5,688 nt of DNA, taken from Candidatus Aminicenantota bacterium (lineage in GTDB: Bacteria; Acidobacteriota; Aminicenantia; Aminicenantales; Saccharicenantaceae). The DNA lies in NCBI GenBank assembly GCA_011048485.1, contig DSDX01000215.1, positions 1-5,688 of the forward strand, read 5' to 3'. Below are positions 1-5,109 of this stretch, in pieces; the first letter of the stretch is position 1; each line of letters opens with the position of its first letter. The position numbers and the translations under genes were made by a program. The notes below the pieces were generated by a model, which was given only the letters and a program-made list of their open reading frames with translations, was not told the origin of the DNA and searched no databases.

Positions 1-477
1 CCCAAAGCCTTCCAGGAAAAATACATCCAGTACGTCCAGAACCTTCAGCAGGAGCTGACGACCAAGATCGACGAGAACAACGCCGTGCTCGAGCGCGATT
101 ACCAGCAGAAGAGACGGGCCCAACAGTCGCTGGCCATCAACCTGTCCCGGATCTCGCCGGCCTCGGCCCTGACCTTCGGCTCGATGACCCTGGCCCGCAC
201 GGGGGTGCACGAGTTCGACCGCTTCCTGGCCTCGGTCCGGGCCTATAAGCCCATCTACACCAAGTGGATCAACTCCAAATTGGGCGAGAGCTTCAACCTT
301 CAGACGGGCGAACAAAGCACGATCTCCATCGACGACATGCCCCAGCACGTCTACGAACCGGAATGGCTGAGCCGGTCCTTTGTCCGGACCATCCCCGATT
401 TCGCCCTGCTCACCGTCATGATCATCGTCTTTTTCGTCGGCGCGTACGTGTCGTTCCTGCACTACGACGTTCGCTAA
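1..477 (+). CDS. ABC-2 type transporter permease, C-terminal part (5' end outside window)
   Basis: The frame is open from the first base to a TAA stop at 475-477, giving the last 158 residues of a longer protein. The first ~45 residues are hydrophilic and rich in Q, E and K, probably helical, as in the large extracytoplasmic loop of ABC-2 permeases that act in export. An ISPASAL motif (residues 51-57 of the fragment), followed shortly by an 'ARTG' segment, matches what I recall of ABC-2 permeases of the DUF3526/GldG-like type. One clear transmembrane helix lies at about residues 134-154, just before the short basic C-terminus. An internal GTG at 85 could be taken as a start, but the upstream codons are coding-like and continuous, so this is a truncated gene rather than a 130-aa protein. 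The partner ATPase begins 11 nt after the stop. The substrate cannot be inferred. Confidence 0.8.
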   Translation, partial: PKAFQEKYIQYVQNLQQELTTKIDENNAVLERDYQQKRRAQQSLAINLSRISPASALTFGSMTLARTGVHEFDRFLASVRAYKPIYTKWINSKLGESFNLQTGEQSTISIDDMPQHVYEPEWLSRSFVRTIPDFALLTVMIIVFFVGAYVSFLHYDVR

Positions 478-488
478 GGAGGAAACCC

Positions 489-1232
489 ATGCTCGAAGCC
501 ATCGACCTGACCAAACGCTACGAGGACAACGAGCTGGCCCTCGACGGCCTGACCGTCAGGGTCGAGCCGGGCGAGATCTTCTGCATGTTCGGGGCCAACG
601 GCGCCGGCAAGACGACGACCATCAACCTGTTCCTGAACTTCATCCCGCCCACCTCGGGGACGGCCCTCATCGAGGGCATCGACGTGGCCAAGGACCCGCT
701 CAAGGCCAAGCGCCACGTCTCGTTCGTGTCCGAGAACGTCACGCTCTACGGCAACTTCACCGCCATCCAGAACCTCGACTACTTCAGCAAGCTGGCCGGC
801 AAGCGGAACCTGGCCAAGAAGGACTACGCCGAGGTGCTCGAGCGGGTGGGCCTGCAAACCGAGGCCTTCGACCGCCGGGTCAAGAACTTCTCCAAAGGCA
901 TGCGCCAGAAGCTCGGCATCGCCATCGCCCTGGTCAAGGACGCCCCCAACGTCCTCCTCGACGAGCCGACCTCCGGGCTCGATCCCCAGTCGGGGCGAGA
1001 GTTCCTGGAGATCCTCGTCCAGATGCGGGATCAGGGGAAATCGGTCTTCATGTCGACCCACGACATCTTCCGGGCCAAGCTGATCGCCGACCGGATCGGG
1101 TTCATGAGGAAGGGCCGCCTGGTCATGCTGAAGACGGTCGCCGAGCTGGCCCACGCGGACCTGACCGACCTCTACATCCAGTACATGGAGGAGCCGCCGG
1201 TCCAGCCGCCCGCAGCGCCGGCCGGGATGTGA
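489..1232 (+). CDS. ABC transporter ATP-binding protein (ABC-2 export type)
   Basis: This 247-aa protein has the size of a single nucleotide-binding domain and would power the permease encoded just upstream. Visible motifs are Walker A GANGAGKT (residues 35-42), an ABC signature in the variant form FSKGMRQK, Walker B LLDEPTSGLD, and the H-loop in STHDIFRA. The Q-loop position reads VSEN, so glutamate seems to replace the usual glutamine; I recall the same 'PEN' form in ATPases paired with DUF3526-type permeases. The C-terminus ends in a proline/alanine-rich tail. The start is ATG 489 because AGGAGG at 477-482 sits 6 nt upstream and overlaps the last base of the permease stop, and because homology starts there; the open frame back to 264 is an out-of-frame shadow of the permease. 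It is translationally coupled with the permease. Family call is firm, substrate unknown. Confidence 0.95.
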   Translation: MLEAIDLTKRYEDNELALDGLTVRVEPGEIFCMFGANGAGKTTTINLFLNFIPPTSGTALIEGIDVAKDPLKAKRHVSFVSENVTLYGNFTAIQNLDYFSKLAGKRNLAKKDYAEVLERVGLQTEAFDRRVKNFSKGMRQKLGIAIALVKDAPNVLLDEPTSGLDPQSGREFLEILVQMRDQGKSVFMSTHDIFRAKLIADRIGFMRKGRLVMLKTVAELAHADLTDLYIQYMEEPPVQPPAAPAGM

Positions 1233-1236
1233 CCGC

Positions 1237-1539
1237 TCAGGCGCCCTTGACGGCCGCTTTCTCGAGCAGCCCCATCTTCTTCAAGGCCATGTCGCCGCGG
1301 CTCATCTCCGGGCCCTCGCCGGGGAGATAGAGCATGACCCCGCCCTTGACCGGCCTGATGACGATCTTGCCCAGGCGGGCCAGCTCATCGGTCGCCTCGA
1401 TCGGGTTGGCGCCGTCGAAGTAGGCTTTGAAAGCCTCGTTGAAGCCGCTGTAGATCGAGTGGATGCCCTTGTAGTTCTCGAGGCGCAGGCGTCCGATGGC
1501 CAGCTTGACGAATTCCTCCGGGCTGAGCTTGTTTTTCAT
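1237..1539 (-). CDS. small conserved-looking protein of unknown function (100 aa)
   Basis: I cannot assign this protein to a named family. It is soluble, with no signal peptide or membrane segment. The N-terminal half looks helical (SPEEFVKLAIGRLR, then a segment containing GIHSIYSGFNEAF at about residues 25-37). The second half has a helix, a short IVIRPVKGGVMLYLPGE stretch (about residues 58-74) that looks like a beta-hairpin, and a basic tail. A helix-helix-hairpin order of this size would fit a winged-helix fold, but no DNA-binding role is shown. The ATG at 1539 is supported by a GGAGG (minus strand, 1544-1548) with a 4-nt spacer. Third-position G/C bias agrees with a real gene, and the antisense frames do not form a better candidate. 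Its stop is 4 nt from the stop of the convergent ABC ATPase gene. It lies 127 nt downstream of the 185-aa gene and may share its transcript. Confidence 0.8.
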   Translation of the reverse strand: MKNKLSPEEFVKLAIGRLRLENYKGIHSIYSGFNEAFKAYFDGANPIEATDELARLGKIVIRPVKGGVMLYLPGEGPEMSRGDMALKKMGLLEKAAVKGA

Positions 1540-1557
1540 GGGTCCTCCCTTCAGGCG

Positions 1558-1569
1558 TTCTCATGAGAA
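1558..1569. repeat. perfect 12-bp palindrome upstream of the 100-aa gene
   Basis: TTCTCATGAGAA reads identically on both strands and begins 18 bp upstream of the minus-strand start at 1539, just behind the Shine-Dalgarno site. Its position would suit an operator, but no -10/-35 boxes are evident around it and there is only one copy, so it may be chance. The rest of 1540-1666 holds no other feature I can support. Confidence 0.35.
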
Positions 1570-1666
1570 GGGACGCGCGGGAGGGCCGGTTTTTCTCACG
1601 GGTCCGGCTGTCGGGCCTGATCGCGGGGCCGGAGGAGGGAAGCGCCGATGCCCCCCGCGTCGGCGG

Positions 1667-2224
1667 CTACTTGATCTCGGCCAGCTCCTGGTCGAGGTCG
1701 AGCGGCCCCTTGGACCGGAAATATTCGCTCGCCTCCCAAAGGGACAGGGCCCGGGTCTCCGAGCGGACGTATCGTCCCCTGGCGAACGTGTAGAGCGAGA
1801 CGATGGACATCTTGCCCCCCTGCCTCCAGTAGGTCTCGAGGCGGGCATAGCCGCTGTCCGCCTCGCGGCCGACGAAGAACAGCGTCCCGATGACGACCCC
1901 CCGCCCGACGCCGGTGAAGGGGTCGAAGACCAGCCATTGGTAGCCGCTCACCGCCGACGGGACGCCGCAAAGAACGAGTTTTTCGTCCCTGCCGTCTGCG
2001 TTGAGGTCGATCGAAACGGACCGGAGCGGGCTTCCATCATCCTTCTCGAACTGCTCCCGGAGGACGTCCGGGATGGTGCTGTCGGGCTGGGCCGAGCGGA
2101 CCGAGAAGAACGTCCGCATGGGAAAATCGGCGGCCGGCGCGGCGATCTGGCCCGGGGCGTGAGGGCCGAGAAGGCCGACCGCCATGAGGATGGATCCGAA
2201 CACGAACGACCGCTTTCGCATCAT
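1667..2224 (-). CDS. exported protein of unknown function with a DxNxDGxxE calcium-loop-like motif
   Basis: A 185-aa protein if it starts at ATG 2224 (184 aa from the adjacent ATG 2221). The N-terminus MMRKRSFVFG followed by a hydrophobic stretch to about residue 20 is a signal peptide, with a probable cleavage near residues 28-32 (QIAAPAA). The mature part contains DLNADGRDEKLV at residues 73-84, which resembles the calcium-binding loops of FG-GAP/VCBS, dockerin or EF-hand proteins; here it is a single copy, so the protein is not a repeat propeller of normal size. Later segments alternate hydrophobic and polar residues and look like beta strands. An upstream in-frame ATG at 2296 would add 24 residues, but it would lie upstream of the predicted promoter and would bury the signal peptide, so it is rejected. 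There is no Shine-Dalgarno before 2224; the promoter placement suggests a leaderless message. Biochemical role unknown. Confidence 0.75.
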   Translation of the reverse strand: MMRKRSFVFGSILMAVGLLGPHAPGQIAAPAADFPMRTFFSVRSAQPDSTIPDVLREQFEKDDGSPLRSVSIDLNADGRDEKLVLCGVPSAVSGYQWLVFDPFTGVGRGVVIGTLFFVGREADSGYARLETYWRQGGKMSIVSLYTFARGRYVRSETRALSLWEASEYFRSKGPLDLDQELAEIK

Positions 2225-2232
2225 CGACAGCC

Positions 2233-2260
2233 AGTATAATCCGGGGGCAGGAAATGTCAA
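2233..2260 (-). promoter_or_regulatory. sigma-70-like promoter of the 185-aa exported protein gene
   Basis: Read on the minus strand, a perfect TTGACA -35 (2255-2260) is followed by a 16-bp spacer and TATACT (2233-2238), five of six to consensus. Only 8 nt separate the -10 from the ATG at 2224, so transcription is expected to start at or within a base or two of the start codon. Confidence 0.7.
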
Positions 2261-2295
2261 ACGCGGGCCGGGCCGCACCGCGGGCCCGTTTGACA
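2255..2295. repeat. 9-bp inverted repeat joining two divergent -35 boxes
   Basis: TGTCAAACG at 2255-2263 and its exact complement CGTTTGACA at 2287-2295 flank a 23-bp, nearly all-G/C centre. The arms are 32 bp apart centre to centre, about three helical turns. Each arm includes one outward-facing -35 hexamer, so part of the symmetry follows from two back-to-back consensus promoters. The three further identical bases beyond TTGACA in each arm are not required by that and could mark a shared regulator site. Confidence 0.55.
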
Positions 2296-2317
2296 ATCCG
2301 GGGCCCTCCTATAAAAT
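2290..2317 (+). promoter_or_regulatory. sigma-70-like promoter of the di-heme peroxidase (and probably reductase) operon
   Basis: Perfect TTGACA (2290-2295), 16-bp spacer, TAAAAT (2312-2317), five of six to consensus; an overlapping TATAAA at 2310-2315 has a too short 14-bp spacing. A start of transcription near 2324 would give a leader of about 60 nt before the peroxidase ATG at 2383. The AT-rich -10 stands out sharply in the GC-rich surroundings. No separate promoter is seen before the downstream reductase. Confidence 0.7.
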
Positions 2318-2382
2318 AGACCCTTGGACGATCGTCTTACCTAGGGAGGCCGAGCCGTCGTACCGGCCGGATGCGAGGGACG

Positions 2383-3618
2383 ATGAAGAAGTGGACCTAC
2401 TTGGCGGCGCCGGTGATCATCTGCGCCGCTTTCCTGGCCCAACTTTCCGCCCGGGGCGGGGCCAAGCCCGCGGCGATCGAGGAGCTCGGCAAGAGGCTCT
2501 TTTTCGATACCAACCTGTCCTCGCCGGCGGGGCAGAGCTGCGCCGCTTGCCACGGCCCCTCGACGGGATTCACGGGGCCCGACGAGCGGATCAACGAGAC
2601 CGGCGGCGTTTACGAGGGCGCTTTGAGGGGCCGGTTCGGCAACCGCAAGCCTCCGGCTGCGGCCTACGGCGGCTGGAGTCCCAGGCTCCATCGGGCCGAA
2701 GGGGAGTTCGTCGGGAGCCTATTTTGGGACGGCCGCGCGACCGGCGACATCCTCGGGGACCCGCTGGCCGATCAGGCCATGGGCCCCTTCCTCAATCCCC
2801 TCGAGCAGAACCTCCCCGACGCCGCGAGTGTCGTCCGGGCCGTGCGAGGATCGGACTACGCCGATCTCTTCAGGCAGGTTTTCGGCCCCGGCTCTCTTGA
2901 CGCGGACGAGGACCCGGACCGGATCTTCGGCAACATCTGCCGGGCTATCGCCGCCTATGAGAGGTCGGCCGAGGTCAATCCCTTCAGCTCGAAATTCGAC
3001 GATTTCTGGCGGGCCGCGACGGCCAAGGGGCTCGAGGTCGACGAGATCGGCGAAACGGGCGCCCGGGACTTCAAGGGTTTCGGCCTCGACGACCGGGAGC
3101 TCGAAGGCCTGGTCCTCTTCGCCTCGAAAGGGAAGTGCGCCGAGTGCCATGTCCTGACGCCCGCGGCCGAAGGCCTCCCGCCCGTCTTTGCCGACTACAA
3201 ATACGACAATCTTGGGATTCCCCGCAATCCCGAGAACCCGTTCTATGGCCAGGACAAGGCCTTCAATCCGGATGGCCGGGCCTGGGTCGACAAGGGCCTG
3301 GGCGGCTTTCTCGAGACCATCGACGCGACCAAGGCCTATGCCGCCGACAACGTGGGCAAGCACCGGACGCCGACGCTGCGAAACGTGGACGCCCGGCCCT
3401 CGCCCGGGTTCGTCAAGGCCTACACGCACAACGGCTTTTTCAAGAGCCTCAAGGAGGTCGTCCGCTTCTACAATACCCGCGACGTCGTTGGCGCCGGCTG
3501 GCCGGCGCCGGAGGTCGCCGAGAACCTCAATAACGAGGAAATGGGCGATCTCGGCCTGACCGGAGACGAAGAGGACGCCATCGTCGATTTCATGAAAACG
3601 CTGACGGACCGGCGCTGA
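2383..3618 (+). CDS. periplasmic di-heme cytochrome c peroxidase / MauG-family protein
   Basis: A 411-aa exported c-type cytochrome. Residues 1-23 are a Sec signal peptide (MKKW, hydrophobic core, cleavage near LSA). Heme motif 1 is C53-A-A-C-H57, preceded by GKRLFFDTNLS; heme motif 2 is C252-A-E-C-H256, preceded by a GLVLFASKGK segment. Also present are the family hallmarks FWDGRA (W115, probable inter-heme tryptophan), TPTLRNV, THNG (348-351) and SLKEVVRFYN. In classical CcpA peroxidases the high-potential heme has a methionine ligand after the EAV helix; here the equivalent place appears to be Tyr363, as in MauG. It would therefore use H2O2 or high-valent iron for oxidation in the periplasm, with peroxidase or protein-modifying activity undecided. 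The start at 2383 is preferred over ATG 2371: it has a GAGG at 2375-2378 just upstream and yields a proper signal peptide. The reductase gene follows after 82 nt. Confidence 0.9.
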   Translation: MKKWTYLAAPVIICAAFLAQLSARGGAKPAAIEELGKRLFFDTNLSSPAGQSCAACHGPSTGFTGPDERINETGGVYEGALRGRFGNRKPPAAAYGGWSPRLHRAEGEFVGSLFWDGRATGDILGDPLADQAMGPFLNPLEQNLPDAASVVRAVRGSDYADLFRQVFGPGSLDADEDPDRIFGNICRAIAAYERSAEVNPFSSKFDDFWRAATAKGLEVDEIGETGARDFKGFGLDDRELEGLVLFASKGKCAECHVLTPAAEGLPPVFADYKYDNLGIPRNPENPFYGQDKAFNPDGRAWVDKGLGGFLETIDATKAYAADNVGKHRTPTLRNVDARPSPGFVKAYTHNGFFKSLKEVVRFYNTRDVVGAGWPAPEVAENLNNEEMGDLGLTGDEEDAIVDFMKTLTDRR

Positions 3619-3700
3619 TCGATCCGCCCGGTCTGGGCCATGGGGGAGCCGCGCTGAGCGGCCACCCGGGCTAAATCCAAAAGAGAGGAGATAAGAGAGA

Positions 3701-4933
3701 ATGACCGGTAAGGACAACGGGCTTAACAGAAGGACATTTCTCAGGACCGGACTGACCGGATTGGCGGCCTTGGGAGCCGCTCCGGGCCTGGCCAAGGCGA
3801 CGACCCCGGGACCGGCCGGAACGGCCCAGGACGCCGGAGCGGCGGGGGCCAAGCCGATCGTCCGGACGCTGGGCAAGACCGGGCTCCGAATCCCGGTCGT
3901 CAGCATGGGCGTCATGAACGCCGATAATCCGGCTGTCGTCCGGGCCGCTCTGGACGCCGGCATCACGTTCCTCGACACGGCGCACGGCTATCAGCGCGGC
4001 CGGAACGAGGAGATGATCGGGCAGGTCATCGCCGGCCGGCCCCGGGATTCCTACATGATCGCGACCAAGGTCCCCGGCCCCCAGAGAGACCGGACGCTGC
4101 AGGGCCTTTCCGGGGAGCCCCTCCAGAAGGCCTTCCTCGACATGTTCGACACGAGCCTGAAGCGCCTCGGCCTCGGCCACGTCGAGATCCTCTACCTGCA
4201 CAACAATTCGGCCCCCGAGCACGTCCAGAATCCGGACATGATCGAGGCCCTCCAGAAGGCCAAGAAGGCGGGCAAGTGCCGTTTCACCGGCATCACGACC
4301 CACAGCAACGAGCCCGCCGTCATCCGGGCCACGACCGGGACCAAGGCCTATGATGTCATCCTGACGGCCTACAACTTCAAGCAGGACCACCGCGAAGAAG
4401 TCCGCGCGGCCGTGGCCGAGGCGGCCGCGGCCGGCCTGGGCATCGTGGCCATGAAAACCCAGGCCGGGGCCTATTGGGACAAGGAGAAGCAGCAGAAGAT
4501 CAATATGCGGGCCGCCCTCAAGTGGGTCCTGAACGACGCGAACGTCACCACGGCCATCCCCGGCTTCACCACCTTCGACCAGCTCAAGGAGGACTTCTCG
4601 GTCGTGACCGATATCACCCTGACGCCCGAGGACCTGGCCGATCTCCGGCTGGGCGAGCAAGCGGCGGGGCTCTACTGCCAGCAGTGCGGCCAGTGCGTCC
4701 CCGGCTGTCCGAAGGGCCTGCCCATCCCGGATCTGATGAGAAGCTACATGTACGCCTACGGCTACAGGAACCTCCAGGCCGCCCACGAGCTCGTCGCCTC
4801 CCTCGGCGTCGAAGCCGAGCCCTGCGGATCCTGCGAGTCCTGCACCGCCGTCTGCGTCAAGGGCTTCGACGTGGCCAACAGGGTTAGGGACATCAGCCGC
4901 CTCCGGGCCGTCCCCGGCGACTTCTTCGCCTAG
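3701..4933 (+). CDS. Tat-exported aldo/keto reductase with C-terminal [4Fe-4S] ferredoxin-like motifs
   Basis: A 410-aa protein in three parts. Residues 1-31 form a twin-arginine signal (N9-R10-R11-T-F-L, then a glycine/alanine-rich hydrophobic stretch), so it should be exported folded with its cofactor. Residues ~52-320 are an aldo/keto reductase barrel: GKTGLRIP near the start, the catalytic tetrad Asp92, Tyr97, Lys123 and His167, a GITTHSN strand, and AIPGFTT near the nucleotide-binding end. Residues ~325-390 carry two CxxCxxCxxxC clusters, C326/C329/C332/C336 followed by proline, and C375/C378/C381/C385, enough for two [4Fe-4S] centres. NAD(P)H-dependent carbonyl reduction is known for the family, but the donor for an exported, iron-sulfur version is unclear. 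AGGAG at 3686-3690 lies 10 nt before the ATG. The gene shares orientation and probably a transcript with the peroxidase gene. No missing key residues. Substrate unknown. Confidence 0.92.
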   Translation: MTGKDNGLNRRTFLRTGLTGLAALGAAPGLAKATTPGPAGTAQDAGAAGAKPIVRTLGKTGLRIPVVSMGVMNADNPAVVRAALDAGITFLDTAHGYQRGRNEEMIGQVIAGRPRDSYMIATKVPGPQRDRTLQGLSGEPLQKAFLDMFDTSLKRLGLGHVEILYLHNNSAPEHVQNPDMIEALQKAKKAGKCRFTGITTHSNEPAVIRATTGTKAYDVILTAYNFKQDHREEVRAAVAEAAAAGLGIVAMKTQAGAYWDKEKQQKINMRAALKWVLNDANVTTAIPGFTTFDQLKEDFSVVTDITLTPEDLADLRLGEQAAGLYCQQCGQCVPGCPKGLPIPDLMRSYMYAYGYRNLQAAHELVASLGVEAEPCGSCESCTAVCVKGFDVANRVRDISRLRAVPGDFFA

Positions 4934-4957
4934 CCCACCGACTCGCGATCGTGGCCG

Positions 4958-4989
4958 GCCCCGGAGACCTCTCTCCGGGGCTTTTTTTT
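4958..4989 (+). terminator. strong intrinsic terminator after the reductase gene
   Basis: A perfect 10-bp stem (GCCCCGGAGA at 4958-4967 with TCTCCGGGGC at 4972-4981) closes a 4-base CCTC loop and runs directly into eight T residues (4982-4989). It starts 24 nt after the reductase TAG and separates this unit from the SPFH gene downstream. The stretch 4990-5056 shows no further feature. Confidence 0.95.
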
Positions 4990-5056
4990 GCACTTCTCCC
5001 ATCTCCGGGATTCTCCCCGTGGCGGCGATGGGCGTTGCCTCTTTTTTACGAAACAC

Positions 5057-5084
5057 TTGACAAACAATATCGTAATGATATTAT
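5057..5084 (+). promoter_or_regulatory. sigma-70-like promoter of the SPFH gene
   Basis: Perfect TTGACA (5057-5062), 16-bp spacer, TATTAT (5079-5084), five of six to consensus. The predicted transcript start near 5091 gives a leader of about 20 nt that carries AAGGAGG (5098-5104). The -10 box and predicted start lie inside the inverted repeats described for 5066-5096. Confidence 0.8.
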
Positions 5085-5096
5085 GATGATATCATT
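5066..5096. promoter_or_regulatory. probable repressor operator: phased GATAT/ATATC half-sites over the -10 box
   Basis: Three overlapping symmetries are visible: AATATC/GATATT (arms 5066-5071 and 5077-5082), AATGATAT/ATATCATT (5074-5081 and 5089-5096, 7-bp spacer), and the perfect palindrome ATGATATCAT (5086-5095). Same-direction TGATAT half-sites (from 5076 and 5087) are 11 bp apart and ATATC half-sites (5067 and 5089) are 22 bp apart, one and two helical turns. The array covers the -10 and the transcript start, the usual place for repression. The regulator is not in the window; a ribbon-helix-helix (Arc-like) or other dimeric repressor encoded nearby is an inference. Confidence 0.65.
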
Positions 5097-5109
5097 CAAG
5101 GAGGCCCGC

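Noticed and set aside
474..1154. Minus-strand 226-codon open frame opposite the ABC ATPase
   Set aside because: Antisense to an ATPase with all its motifs intact; composition is typical of a shadow frame.
1496..2239. Plus-strand 247-codon open frame across the two minus-strand genes
   Set aside because: Translation is arginine/proline/glycine-rich with no domain or ribosome site; the minus strand has a signal peptide, promoter and sensible composition.
2235..2240. Plus-strand TATAAT as a separate promoter
   Set aside because: It has no recognisable -35 at 15-18 bp upstream and mainly overlaps the minus-strand TATACT box.
2225..2296. Upstream ATG (2296) as start of the 185-aa exported protein
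   Set aside because: The additional 24 residues would place the signal peptide internally, and the codons overlap the predicted -35/-10 boxes.
2371..2382. ATG 2371 as start of the peroxidase
   Set aside because: No ribosome site at a usable distance (AGGGAGG at 2343-2349 is 21 nt away); ATG 2383 gives a standard MKK signal peptide. The difference is only four residues, so 2371 is not excluded.
2410..2424. Possible lipobox at Cys14 of the peroxidase
   Set aside because: The residues before it (V-I-I) do not fit the lipobox, and the hydrophobic core continues past the cysteine, so a plain Sec signal is more likely.
3619..3700. Independent promoter or terminator between peroxidase and reductase
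   Set aside because: Only a short GCCGC/GCGGC hairpin without T-tract and a weak CTAAAT are present; neither is enough to support a call.
2719..3978. Minus-strand 419-codon open frame opposite the peroxidase and reductase
   Set aside because: It spans two real genes and their intergenic gap in antisense, a usual artefact of GC-rich coding sequence with few stop codons.
3671..5056. Minus-strand 461-codon open frame opposite the reductase gene
   Set aside because: It is the antisense shadow of a clearly recognisable aldo/keto reductase; the translation is low-complexity (rich in G, L, D, V, R), it crosses the terminator hairpin and has no family motifs.
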